Notes: a model not told the origin generated them from the sequence alone. Numbered from the stretch's first letter, positions 1 to 6,726 are shown. The stretch is DNA of 15,937 nt from an uncultured Clostridia bacterium (GCA_947629615.1 CANRER010000020.1:1-15937); one strand, 5' to 3'. Made by a program: numbers and translations.

Positions 1-82
1 CACAGTATCTTTTAACAGTATAACATAGTTCTTGGAGAGGAACTCTAAAAACTACTACTTTATTATACAAGGAGAATCACAA

Positions 83-1000
83 ATGTTCAATCTAAAAAAG
101 GAAACAAATGATTATCTTATCTATTGTCAAAAGCAGAAACAGTTAAGTCAACATACCATAAGAGCATACACCATTGATTTGGCGCAATATTCTGACGTTT
201 TTCCATCGGGTGATTTTAACAAAGAGTCTTTGTCGGTATATATGCGTCATCTGCATGAAAAGTATAAGCCAAAGACCGTTCGTCGTAAAATTGCCTCACT
301 TAAAGCTTTTGCACACTATCTGTTTCGGAACGGCATAATTGAGGGCAATCCATTTGACAAAGTTGATACATATTTCAAAGAACCGATTTGCCTGCCAAAA
401 TCTATACCCGCTCACATAATAAACAGCATTTTGGATGCCGCATACGGAAATATTAAAACGGCACCGCCGAACAAAGCACTCGTTGCCGTCCGAAATGCGG
501 CAGTGGTAGAATTGCTGTTTGCGACAGGAGCGCGTATATCCGAGATATGTTCTTTAAAAAACTCAGATATTGACGTGGTCGAACGAACCGTAAAAATCTT
601 TGGCAAGGGTTCAAGAGAACGTATTATACAAATTGAAAATAACGATGTATTGAAAATCATAAAAGAGTACATTACTATAAATGGCAATGTAAACAACCAA
701 AACGGTTTTTTCTTTTTAAACAATCGCAAAAGCAGACTGTCTGAGCAATCTGTCAGGACAATTCTGCGAAATTTTGAAAAACAAATAAACTCTAATATAC
801 ACATCACGCCCCACATGTTCCGGCATTCCGTGGCGACAATGCTGCTTGAAGAAGATGTGGACATTAGGTACATCCAAAAAATCCTCGGACACAGTTCTAT
901 AACTACCACGCAAATTTATACCCACGTCACATCTGCAAAGCAAAAGGAAATACTACGAACGAAACATCCGCGCAATAAAATGCACTTGCAATCGGCTTAA
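83..1000 (+). CDS. XerC/XerD-like tyrosine recombinase (phage-integrase family), 305 aa
   Basis: Predicted site-specific recombinase that cuts and rejoins DNA through a tyrosine-phosphate intermediate. An N-terminal SAM-like core-binding domain (about residues 5-85) is followed by a catalytic domain (about 105-290). All six catalytic residues are visible: R151 in GARISE, K175 in FGKGSR, H244 and R247 in HMFRH, H270 in LGHSS and nucleophile Y279 in QIYTH. The ATG at 83 is chosen because an AAGGAG ribosome site (69-74) lies 8 nt before it; an in-frame TTG at 32 has no comparable site. The gene is visibly AT-rich compared with everything right of 2.8 kb, which suggests horizontal acquisition. 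It lies outside the left end of the adjacent insertion sequence, so it is not its passenger. No excisionase, attachment site or other cargo is visible. The family call is firm. Whether it is an island integrase or a Xer-type resolvase cannot be told, because position 1 cuts off the context. Confidence 0.92.
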   Translation: MFNLKKETNDYLIYCQKQKQLSQHTIRAYTIDLAQYSDVFPSGDFNKESLSVYMRHLHEKYKPKTVRRKIASLKAFAHYLFRNGIIEGNPFDKVDTYFKEPICLPKSIPAHIINSILDAAYGNIKTAPPNKALVAVRNAAVVELLFATGARISEICSLKNSDIDVVERTVKIFGKGSRERIIQIENNDVLKIIKEYITINGNVNNQNGFFFLNNRKSRLSEQSVRTILRNFEKQINSNIHITPHMFRHSVATMLLEEDVDIRYIQKILGHSSITTTQIYTHVTSAKQKEILRTKHPRNKMHLQSA

Positions 1001-1023
1001 TCAACATTAAATTTTATGCAAAT

Positions 1024-1057
1024 GAAAAACAGGTTCTATACTATAAATAGTGGTGTA
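1024..1057 (+). repeat. Left terminal inverted repeat of the ISL3 element (extended form)
   Basis: Matches the reverse complement of 2448-2481 at 27 of 34 positions. The inner block AATAGTGGTGTA is identical in both ends. The canonical end is probably the GG at 1032; the 8 bases outside it (GAAAAACA) also match the other side in inverted orientation (7 of 8). Confidence 0.8.
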
Positions 1058-1090
1058 CCAAAAACCATTTCTCAAAAAAAGCAAAAAAAG

Positions 1091-1167
1091 AGAGAGCATA
1101 TTTGGAAAAAATCCTGTATAATGAATTTACCCCTAAACTCAGACAGGAGGAAACAAATATGCTCTCT
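1091..1167 (+). promoter_or_regulatory. Internal transposase promoter (-10) and start-codon-sequestering inverted repeat
   Basis: AGAGAGCATATTTG (1091-1104) is a perfect 14-nt inverted repeat of CAAATATGCTCTCT (1154-1167), which contains the transposase ATG (1159-1161). A consensus TATAAT lies between them at 1117-1122; no good -35 is seen 16-18 nt upstream. A transcript from this promoter would start near 1129 and lack the left arm, leaving the ATG free. A transcript reading in from outside would carry both arms and could hide the ATG in a 14-bp stem. The arms are seen directly; the regulatory role is inferred by analogy with IS10/IS200-type protection. Confidence 0.5.
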
Positions 1168-2384
1168 AATATGCTCTCTAACAGCAATTATACAACAGAA
1201 ATTCTCGATTTGCAAGGGGCAATCGTAAAAAATGTGGAAACTGCCTCAAACAAGCTGACAGTTCATGTGGAAATGCCCGTAACAGAACACATCTGCCCGG
1301 CCTGCAGCTGCAAGACTTCCCGCATCCACGACTACCGTGTCCGTCACATAAAGGATCTATCGGTCGCTGGACACAGCCTTACGCTGGCCTATCGCCGCCG
1401 CAGATATCGCTGCACCAGCTGCGGCAAGTGCTTCCCCGAAAAAACTCCTTCGTTGCCCGACGTCGGCAAATGACGTTGCGCTTTACCTCTAAGATTATTG
1501 AGTCTCTGAGCAACGAATGTTCTTTCTCCTCCGTCGCAAGGGATAAGGGTGTCTCGGTTTCCTCTGTTATCAGGATATTTGACGCTGTGGAAATACCCCA
1601 TCCCACAGAGCTTCCGGAGGTTTTCGCCATAGACGAATTCAAAGGCAACACCGGCGCTCAGAAGTACCAGTGCATACTTACCGATCCGGCGCATGGACGG
1701 GTACTGGATATTCTGCCGGACAGAAAGAACAGCCACATAATCGAGTATTTAAGAGGATATGGCAAGGAAAAATGGGACAAGGTAAAGTTTTTTGTATCGG
1801 ATATGTGGAGGCCTTATGCCGACATGGCCAGCATTTACTTCAAAAACGCCGCACAGATTGTGGACAAATACCATTTTGTCCGACAGTGCATATGGGCGTT
1901 TGAGGCGGTTAGGAATAGGGAGCAAAAGCGGCTGGGGGAAAAGTACAGGAAACTGTTAAAACACTCGAAGAAGCTGCTCACCAAACGGGGAACGAAGCTA
2001 ACAAAAGACGAGCGGGAACGTGTGGAAGCGATGCTGTATCTCTCCCACGAGCTTCGCCAAGCCTATCATCTAAAGGAGCGATTTTATGATGTTCTGGACG
2101 CAAAAGAGCCGGAAGTGTCAGCCAAATTGATGTGTGCTTGGATACTTGAAGCGCAAAACAGTGGACTAATTGAGTACGCAAACTGTGGAAACACGTTTAT
2201 CGCCTGGGGAAAAGGTATACTGAATTCCTTTAAATATGGGTACACAAACGGCTTTACGGAGGGCTGTAACAACAAAATTAAGGTCTTGAAACGCAACGCC
2301 TATGGCTACAGGAACTTCAAAAGATTCCGAAATCGGATATTATTTATGTTCTATTGGCGGAATAGCGGACAAGGCGTGGCATAA
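1159..2384 (+). pseudogene. ISL3-family DDE transposase, broken by a -1 frameshift in an A6 run
   Basis: The transposase would be about 408 residues if the frame were restored, normal for ISL3. The first part (1159 to about 1443) holds the N-terminal zinc region (C46, C49, C85, C88 in ICPAC and CTSCG). The frame then runs to a stop at 1471-1473, while the rest of the protein continues one frame over to 2384. The join falls in the A run 1439-1444: one extra A would give the expected FPEKNSF sequence. The second part carries the DDE residues D159 (AIDEFKG), D215 (VSDMWRP) and E368 (GFTEGCNNKIK), using restored numbering. The start is ATG 1159 with CAGGAGG at 1144-1150. Tandem 12-nt units (11/12 identical) at the start encode MLSN twice. 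A sequencing or assembly error in the homopolymer is the main alternative to real decay. Confidence 0.88.
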
Positions 2385-2390
2385 ACCCAT

Positions 2391-2429
2391 ACGAAAACAG
2401 GCCTCGGCTTGAGCCGAAACCTGTTTCGT
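2391..2429 (+). terminator. Terminator-like hairpin after the transposase
   Basis: An outer stem pairs ACGAAAACAGG (2391-2401, one bulged A) with CCTGTTTCGT (2420-2429), and an inner stem pairs TCGGC with GCCGA around TTGA (2404-2417). It starts 7 nt after the transposase stop and lies inside the insertion sequence. The following sequence (AAATTCTTT) is only moderately T-rich, so termination efficiency is uncertain. Confidence 0.55.
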
Positions 2430-2447
2430 AAATTCTTTGCAGGATTT

Positions 2448-2481
2448 TACACCACTATTCTTGACATAGAGCCTATTTTTC
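2448..2481 (-). repeat. Right terminal inverted repeat of the ISL3 element (extended form)
   Basis: Reads on the minus strand as GAAAAATAGG, CTCTATGTCA, then AGAATAGTGGTGTA. It pairs with 1024-1057 (27/34 identical). The likely element boundary is 2473. No direct target duplication follows it. Confidence 0.8.
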
Positions 2482-2569
2482 TTGGAATCTCTAGCCCTTT
2501 TGATTGGTGTAAAAAATTTTGCCTAAAGCTATCACTTCCTTTCAGCACACCTAAAAAAGGGCGCAAAAA

Positions 2570-2628
2570 AATAGGACTATATCGGTGAAACCCTTTTGTA
2601 ATGCGGGTTTAACTGATTTAGTCCTATT
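2570..2628 (-). terminator. Long imperfect palindrome, candidate minus-strand terminator
   Basis: The arms are 24 nt each, with 21 Watson-Crick pairs, one G-T pair and two mismatches, around an 11-nt loop (TTTTGTAATGC). Read on the minus strand the stem runs straight into a run of seven T (2563-2569), as an intrinsic terminator would. It lies 174 nt beyond the amidase stop and beyond another hairpin, so it may be a backup terminator or the remnant of a small palindromic element. Confidence 0.45.
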
Positions 2629-2642
2629 ATATCACAAGCGTA

Positions 2643-2765
2643 GTTCAAGGGCTTAAAATAACGAAAATCCGCTCGTTACGAGCGGATTTTCTACATTAAT
2701 TTATTCGTTTTTTAATACATATAATGTTCAACGCAGCCTTATATCAATACATTCAGCCCTTGAAC
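2643..2765. repeat. 11-bp perfect inverted repeat flanking the terminator hairpin
   Basis: GTTCAAGGGCT (2643-2653) and AGCCCTTGAAC (2755-2765) are exact reverse complements separated by 101 nt that contain the terminator hairpin. In the amidase transcript they could close a larger stem around it. The function is unknown. Confidence 0.5.
2663..2691. terminator. Strong bidirectional terminator hairpin
   Basis: A perfect 13-bp stem, GAAAATCCGCTCG with CGAGCGGATTTTC, around the loop TTA. The stem foot itself gives A-rich and T-rich flanks on either strand. It lies 110 nt downstream of the minus-strand amidase stop and is the most likely end of that transcript; it could also stop plus-strand read-through from the insertion sequence. 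Confidence 0.75.
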
Positions 2766-2801
2766 AGTCTGCGCCATTTTTTTACGGCCCCTATGTTAAT
2801 T

Positions 2802-4412
2802 TTACAATCCCTTGTCGGCTTTCATTCTGTCGATGGTTTTGATTATGCCCTCGGTTATGCCGGAAGCGAACGCCTCCTGCCCCGCCTCGCTGGTGAGGTA
2901 GGCTCTGTCGGAGGAATTGCTGATAAAGGCGGTTTCCACAAGGGCGGCGGGCTGGAGCGTGGTGCGCACCACGTAAAGATGCGAGCCGTCGTGTATCTGT
3001 CCGGCCTTAAGGCCCGTGGCGGCAAGGTTGGCGTTATAAATATTTTCCGCCAAAATCGTGCCGTACTTGGAATCGGGGTCGTAGTAGACCTGAGTGCCGT
3101 TGGAGTCGGGGTTTTCAAAGGAGTTGCAGTGTATGCTGACGAAAATTGCCGGGAGCTTGCCGCCGCGCTTTTGGTTGGCTATCTCGGCCCTCTGCTGGAG
3201 GGTGGGCTTTACGTCGTCGGAGGTGCGGGTGGCGATAACGGTATATCCCGCCGCGCGAAGCTTCGCGATAACCTTTTCCGATATGGCGAGGGTGATGGCG
3301 CTCTCCCTGACATTGCCGCCCATCGCGCCGGGGTCGCTGCCGCCGTGGCCCGCGTCGATAACAACGGTGTTATAGTCAAATTCCTTGGTAGTTGTGGTAT
3401 CCACCGTGCCGGAGGTGTCAAGCTCGACGGCCCCGCCCGAGCCTCCGCCGGAGGAGCTGTCGTCCTTGGGCGGCTCGCTGACGGGAATGGAGTCGGGCGA
3501 GAACACGGCTCCGTCGGTCAGGTCGCCGATGTTGGTGGCGTACTTGCCCGAGGCCGCCGTCGCCACGATAACGATACCGTTTTCGGCGCGGTATATCTCA
3601 ATGTTGGGCTGCTTGTCCACGTCGAGCACTATGCGGGCCATGCCGTCGTGGTTGGCCGCGCGGACGTCCTTCACAATCGTGCCGGAGCCTTGAACCGCGC
3701 CGCCCGCGTACACCGCCCCGGGGAAGTCCAAAACGACGCGCTCGGGCGTGTTGTAGCGGGCCACGGAGGGCTTGACCGGCTTGGCGTACGTCAGATAAAC
3801 GAGGTCGGCCGCGCCGTGCTTTTCAACGGATATTGCGCTCACCGCGCTCTCCGCCGCGGGCTGCGTCTGCTGCGTCTGCTGTGTCTGGGCCGGCTGCTGC
3901 GGCTGCGTCGTGGAGGTGGAGCCGCCGTAAACGTAGGCCGAGGCCTCGCTCAGCTTCACCGTGCGGCGGGCGTCGTCCCACTCGACGTCGTAGCCGAGCA
4001 GGTTCGCGACTATGCGCACGGGAACCATAGTTTTGTCGTTAATTATCATCGGCGCGGGGTCGCCGTCGGGAATGGATATTTTGGAGCGGCCCAGATAAAC
4101 CGAGCGGCTGCCTGTGGTGAACAGCACCTCCGTGCCGTTATAGGATATTTTCGTCTGGCCGGTTTCGTTTATCCAAGTAACCGACGCGCCCAGCGACTCG
4201 AAAACCTCGCGCACCGGCACAAGAGTGCGGTCCATAAGTATCACGGGCGGCATTTCCTTCGTCGCGACGGGCCTGCCGTCCAGCTCGATAAACACGTCGG
4301 GCTCGTTATAGTAGTGATAAATTTCGTCGTATACCAAATTCATTTCCACAGCCTGCGCGGCCAAGGGACAGAGCATAAGGACGAGCGCAGCCGCCAGCAG
4401 AAGCTTTCGCAT
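2802..4412 (-). CDS. Exported N-acetylmuramoyl-L-alanine amidase (stalk + AMIN + Amidase_3), 536 aa
   Basis: Predicted zinc-dependent peptidoglycan hydrolase that cuts the amide bond between MurNAc and L-Ala outside the membrane. Domains in order: signal peptide (1-21, cut after AQA); copper-amine-oxidase-like stalk domain with two related units (about 38-155; compare TLVPVREVFESLG with TMVPVRIVANLLG); a Q/T-rich linker (165-185); an AMIN-like domain (about 192-285); a Ser/Gly linker (318-328); and the Amidase_3 catalytic domain (about 347-530). Zinc ligands H356 (DAGHGG), E370 (RESA) and H428 (SIHCNS) and catalytic E493 (VETAFISN) are all present. The ATG at 4412 has GAGGTG at 4418-4423. The gene is transcribed alone, away from the ruv operon whose end lies 132 nt upstream. 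Because the stalk and AMIN domains are non-catalytic, they probably anchor the enzyme in the wall. The overlapping antisense frame of 588 codons is a composition artefact. Confidence 0.93.
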   Translation of the reverse strand: MRKLLLAAALVLMLCPLAAQAVEMNLVYDEIYHYYNEPDVFIELDGRPVATKEMPPVILMDRTLVPVREVFESLGASVTWINETGQTKISYNGTEVLFTTGSRSVYLGRSKISIPDGDPAPMIINDKTMVPVRIVANLLGYDVEWDDARRTVKLSEASAYVYGGSTSTTQPQQPAQTQQTQQTQPAAESAVSAISVEKHGAADLVYLTYAKPVKPSVARYNTPERVVLDFPGAVYAGGAVQGSGTIVKDVRAANHDGMARIVLDVDKQPNIEIYRAENGIVIVATAASGKYATNIGDLTDGAVFSPDSIPVSEPPKDDSSSGGGSGGAVELDTSGTVDTTTTKEFDYNTVVIDAGHGGSDPGAMGGNVRESAITLAISEKVIAKLRAAGYTVIATRTSDDVKPTLQQRAEIANQKRGGKLPAIFVSIHCNSFENPDSNGTQVYYDPDSKYGTILAENIYNANLAATGLKAGQIHDGSHLYVVRTTLQPAALVETAFISNSSDRAYLTSEAGQEAFASGITEGIIKTIDRMKADKGL

Positions 4413-4448
4413 GGAATCACCTCGAAAAGACTTTATGTGACAAATTTT

Positions 4449-4481
4449 ATTATAATATTTTTATGTTACACCACCGTTACA
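4449..4481 (-). promoter_or_regulatory. Amidase promoter with WalR-type direct repeat
   Basis: On the minus strand TGTAAC-GGTGG-TGTAAC (4481-4465) matches the published WalR/YycF consensus TGTWAH-N5-TGTWAH exactly. A consensus TATAAT (4454-4449) follows 10 nt downstream. The sequence 17 nt before the -10 (ACGGTG) is not a -35 box, so the repeat sits where an activator of the OmpR class would compensate for the missing -35. Further GTTAC/GTAAC pentamers lie around 4487-4511. Confidence 0.55.
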
Positions 4482-4544
4482 AGGCGGTAACGAAATTGTA
4501 AATTCCGTAACAATTACGTAAAATTTTAACAAATTTGTAAAAAC

Positions 4545-5570
4545 TTACCATGTCACCTGTCCGTTCCCGGCGTCGAACGGAACTCCGTAATGCTCGTAGG
4601 CGGCTTTTGTGGCGCAGCGGCCGCGCGGGGTGCGGCTCAAAAAGCCGAGCTGCATAAGGTACGGCTCGTACACGTCCTCGATGGTGGAGGCGTCCTCGCC
4701 TATGGTGGCGGCGAGAGTGTCGAGCCCGACGGGGCCGCCGCCGAAGTTTTGAATTATCGAAAGCATCATGCGCTTGTCCACCGCGTCAAGGCCGAGGCGG
4801 TCTATTTCGAGTATCCCGAGGGCCTTGTCGGCCACGTCCTTTGAAATGCTCCCGTCGCCCATAATCTGAGCGAAGTCGCGCACGCGCCGCAGCAGGCGGT
4901 TGGCTATGCGCGGCGTACCCCGTGAGCGGGAGGCTATCTCAACCGCGCCCGCGTCCTCGATTTGCACTCCGAGAATTGCGGCGCTGCGGTGAATTATGGT
5001 GGTGAGGTCGTGCGTGTTGTAAAGCTCGAGCCGCGAAATCACGCCGAAGCGGTCGCGCAAGGGGGCCGAAAGCAGCCCCGCGCGGGTTGTCGCGCCGACC
5101 AAGGTGAAGGGCGAAAGACTCAGCCGCACCGACTGTGCGCTCGGCCCCTTGCCGATGATGATGTCGAGCGAAAAATCCTCCATCGCGGGGTAGAGTATTT
5201 CCTCCACGCTGCGGGAAAGGCGGTGTATCTCGTCGATGAAAAGCACGTCGTGCGGGCCGAGGTTCGTCAGTATCGCCGCCAAATCCATCGGCTTTTCGAT
5301 GGCGGGGCCGCTGGTGATGCGGATATTCACGCCCATTTCGTTGGCGATTATGCCGGCGAGGGTCGTTTTGCCAAGGCCCGGCGGGCCGTAAAGCAGGCAG
5401 TGGTCGAGGGCCTCGCCGCGTTCGAGGGCGGCGTGGATATAGACCTTCAGGCTCTCTTTGGTTTTGTCCTGCCCGATGTACTCGTCCATGGTTTTGGGGC
5501 GGATGCTCAATTCAAGCTCATTGTCGCCGCTAAGCTGGCGGCCCGAGATTATGCGGTCGTCAAATTCCAT
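4545..5570 (-). CDS. ruvB: Holliday junction branch migration helicase RuvB, 341 aa
   Basis: AAA+ ATPase that, as a hexamer with RuvA, drives branch migration of Holliday junctions during recombinational repair. Visible motifs: Walker A GPPGLGKTT (62-70), Walker B with D113-E114 (FIDEIHR), sensor-1 region GATTRAG (159-165), arginine-finger region LRDRFG (171-176), and a C-terminal winged-helix DNA-binding domain ending in FLSRTPRGR. The length is typical of the family. The ATG at 5570 is preceded by AGGAGG (5578-5583) inside the end of ruvA, and the two genes overlap by 11 nt, so translation is probably coupled. It is the last gene of the ruvC-ruvA-ruvB operon; no obvious terminator hairpin is seen before the amidase promoter region. 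Confidence 0.98.
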   Translation of the reverse strand: MEFDDRIISGRQLSGDNELELSIRPKTMDEYIGQDKTKESLKVYIHAALERGEALDHCLLYGPPGLGKTTLAGIIANEMGVNIRITSGPAIEKPMDLAAILTNLGPHDVLFIDEIHRLSRSVEEILYPAMEDFSLDIIIGKGPSAQSVRLSLSPFTLVGATTRAGLLSAPLRDRFGVISRLELYNTHDLTTIIHRSAAILGVQIEDAGAVEIASRSRGTPRIANRLLRRVRDFAQIMGDGSISKDVADKALGILEIDRLGLDAVDKRMMLSIIQNFGGGPVGLDTLAATIGEDASTIEDVYEPYLMQLGFLSRTPRGRCATKAAYEHYGVPFDAGNGQVTW

Positions 5571-6168
5571 TGCTCATCCTCCTAAGCGCTTCCTTAATCA
5601 TATCCTCGGTCGAGAGGGCCGCGCCCTCGGCGCTTATGCGCACAACGGTTTTCTGGGCCTCGCTGGGCGAGCAGCCCAGCGCGATGAGCGCGTTTATAGC
5701 GGCCACGTCCGCCGAAGGGGCCGGCCCGTCGGCCGCCGCCTCCCTCGGGAGCCTGACGGCGTCGGCGGTGTCGATTTTGCCGCGCAGTTCAAGAATTATG
5801 CGCTGGGCGATTTTCGCCCCCACGCCCTGAGCGCGGCAGATGGCCTTCGCGTCGCCCGAGATTATGGCCGCCGCAAGCTCGGAGGGCGGCAGCGCGCTGA
5901 GTATCGAGAGCGCGGCCTTGCAGCCCACCCCGCTGACCGAGAGCAGGCGGTTGAAGTAGTCGATGCCGCTTTTGTCGGTGAAGCCGAAAAGCTTTATCGC
6001 GTCCTCCTGCACGTGCATATAGGTAAAGACCTTGGCCTCTCCGCCCTCGCCCGGCAGCCTTGCCATATCCGGGGTGGGCATGGCCACGCCGAAGCCTACG
6101 CCGCCCACGTCGAGGATTATCCCGCCCTCGCCCTTGTGGGCGATAGCGCCTTTTAAGTACGAAATCAT
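5560..6168 (-). CDS. ruvA: Holliday junction DNA-binding protein RuvA, 202 aa
   Basis: RuvA binds four-way junctions as a tetramer and loads RuvB. The N-terminal OB-fold domain (about 1-62) starts with MISYLKG and contains VGGVGFGV. Two helix-hairpin-helix motifs follow: SVSGVGCKAAL (about 77-87) and CRAQGVGAKIA (111-121). After an acidic/alanine-rich linker (about 133-152), domain III (about 153-202), which contacts RuvB, closes the protein. The ATG overlaps the ruvC stop as ATGA (6165-6168), a classic coupled junction. A G-rich stretch (GGGGGA) upstream can serve as ribosome site. The length is normal. Confidence 0.97.
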   Translation of the reverse strand: MISYLKGAIAHKGEGGIILDVGGVGFGVAMPTPDMARLPGEGGEAKVFTYMHVQEDAIKLFGFTDKSGIDYFNRLLSVSGVGCKAALSILSALPPSELAAAIISGDAKAICRAQGVGAKIAQRIILELRGKIDTADAVRLPREAAADGPAPSADVAAINALIALGCSPSEAQKTVVRISAEGAALSTEDMIKEALRRMSNGI

Positions 6169-6695
6169 TTTGTGTTCCCCCGTTTCAAAGGCTCGCCGAG
6201 AGCCGTTTGCGCGTTAAAGCGCGTGCTGTTGCCGTGGCAGACGGCTATTGCCAAGGCGTCGGCAACGTCGTCGGGCCGCGGTATGTCGTCGAGGCCGAGC
6301 ATGAGCTTCATCATCTGCTGAATCTGCTTTTTGTCGGCTCTGCCGTAGCCCGTCAGCGCCTGCTTGACCTGAAGCGGCGTGTATTCGTATATCGGCACGC
6401 CCGCCTGCACCGCCGCCAGCAGAATTACCCCTCTGGCCTGCCCCACGGCGAAGGCCGTTTTGGCGTTGTTGTTGAAGAAAAGCTCCTCCACGCTTACGGC
6501 GTCGGGCTTGTATTTTTCGATGACCTCCGAGGCGCGGCCGTATATGTCCATCAGCCTGAGCTCGAGCGGGGTGTGGGCCGGAGTGGTTATCGCCCCGTAC
6601 CAGACGGGCCTGTATGTATTCTGCACCTTATCCACCACTCCCGCGCCGACGATGGCTATGCCGGGGTCGATGCCGAGTATTCTTAAATCTTTCAT
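6165..6695 (-). CDS. ruvC: Crossover junction endodeoxyribonuclease RuvC, 176 aa
   Basis: Resolves Holliday junctions by paired nicks. The RNase H-like acidic catalytic set is intact: D10 in LGIDPG, E70 in SVEELFF, and D143/D146 in PDDVADALAIA. I chose ATG 6695 (MKDLRILGIDPG) over ATG 6713 because the sequence AAAGGA lies about 9 nt before 6695, and the upstream ATG sits directly against that ribosome site with no site of its own. First gene of ruvC-ruvA-ruvB, divergent from argG; the 173-nt gap between the two starts must hold both promoters. Confidence 0.95.
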   Translation of the reverse strand: MKDLRILGIDPGIAIVGAGVVDKVQNTYRPVWYGAITTPAHTPLELRLMDIYGRASEVIEKYKPDAVSVEELFFNNNAKTAFAVGQARGVILLAAVQAGVPIYEYTPLQVKQALTGYGRADKKQIQQMMKLMLGLDDIPRPDDVADALAIAVCHGNSTRFNAQTALGEPLKRGNTK

Positions 6696-6726
6696 GCGAA
6701 TTTTCCTTTGCATAATATTTTGCCTA

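Larger units (their letters stand above)
1032..2473 (+). mobile_element. ISL3-family insertion sequence with frameshifted transposase
   Basis: About 1.44 kb, bounded by imperfect terminal inverted repeats that begin with GG, as ISL3-family elements usually do: GGTTCTAT at the left and GGCTCTAT (reverse complement) at the right. It carries one transposase frame with a CxxC/CxxC zinc region and DDE residues of the ISL3 type, plus an internal -10 box and a terminator-like hairpin after the gene. ISL3 elements usually make 8-bp target duplications, but the 8 bases on each side (GAAAAACA and TATTTTTC) are not direct repeats; they are nearly inverted repeats of each other. Because the transposase is frameshifted, this copy is probably immobile unless an intact copy elsewhere supplies transposase. 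Confidence 0.85.
2482..2801. other. Gene-free AT-rich junction between the mobile region and the core chromosome
   Basis: No credible gene is seen on either strand in these 320 bases. They hold a long imperfect palindrome (2570-2628), a strong terminator hairpin (2663-2691), an 11-bp inverted repeat around that hairpin (2643-2653 with 2755-2765), and a partial copy of the ISL3 inner terminal motif (TGGTGTAAAA, 2505-2514). Base composition shifts from AT-rich to GC-rich at the right edge, where the amidase coding region begins, so this is the likely edge of the acquired segment. Confidence 0.6.

Noticed and set aside
1..82. Promoter or attachment site upstream of the recombinase
   Set aside because: A short AGTTC/GAACT inverted repeat (27-31, 40-44) and AT-rich -10-like words are present, but nothing is strong enough to call, and the context is cut off at position 1.
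1016..1228. 70-codon plus-strand frame across the insertion sequence left end
   Set aside because: It overlaps the terminal repeat and the transposase start in another frame, has no ribosome site, and gives a basic, low-information translation.
1439..1445. AAAAAAC as a programmed -1 frameshift site in the transposase
   Set aside because: The upstream reading frame splits the run as GAA AAA ACT, not A AAA AAC, so tandem slippage of two tRNAs is not in register. ISL3 transposases normally have a single frame. A one-base deletion explains it better.
2724..4490. 588-codon open frame on the plus strand opposite the amidase
   Set aside because: Its translation is low-complexity (rich in G, V, R, H, A), shows no domain, and mirrors the codon positions of the amidase, which has a complete signal peptide, zinc ligands and ribosome site.
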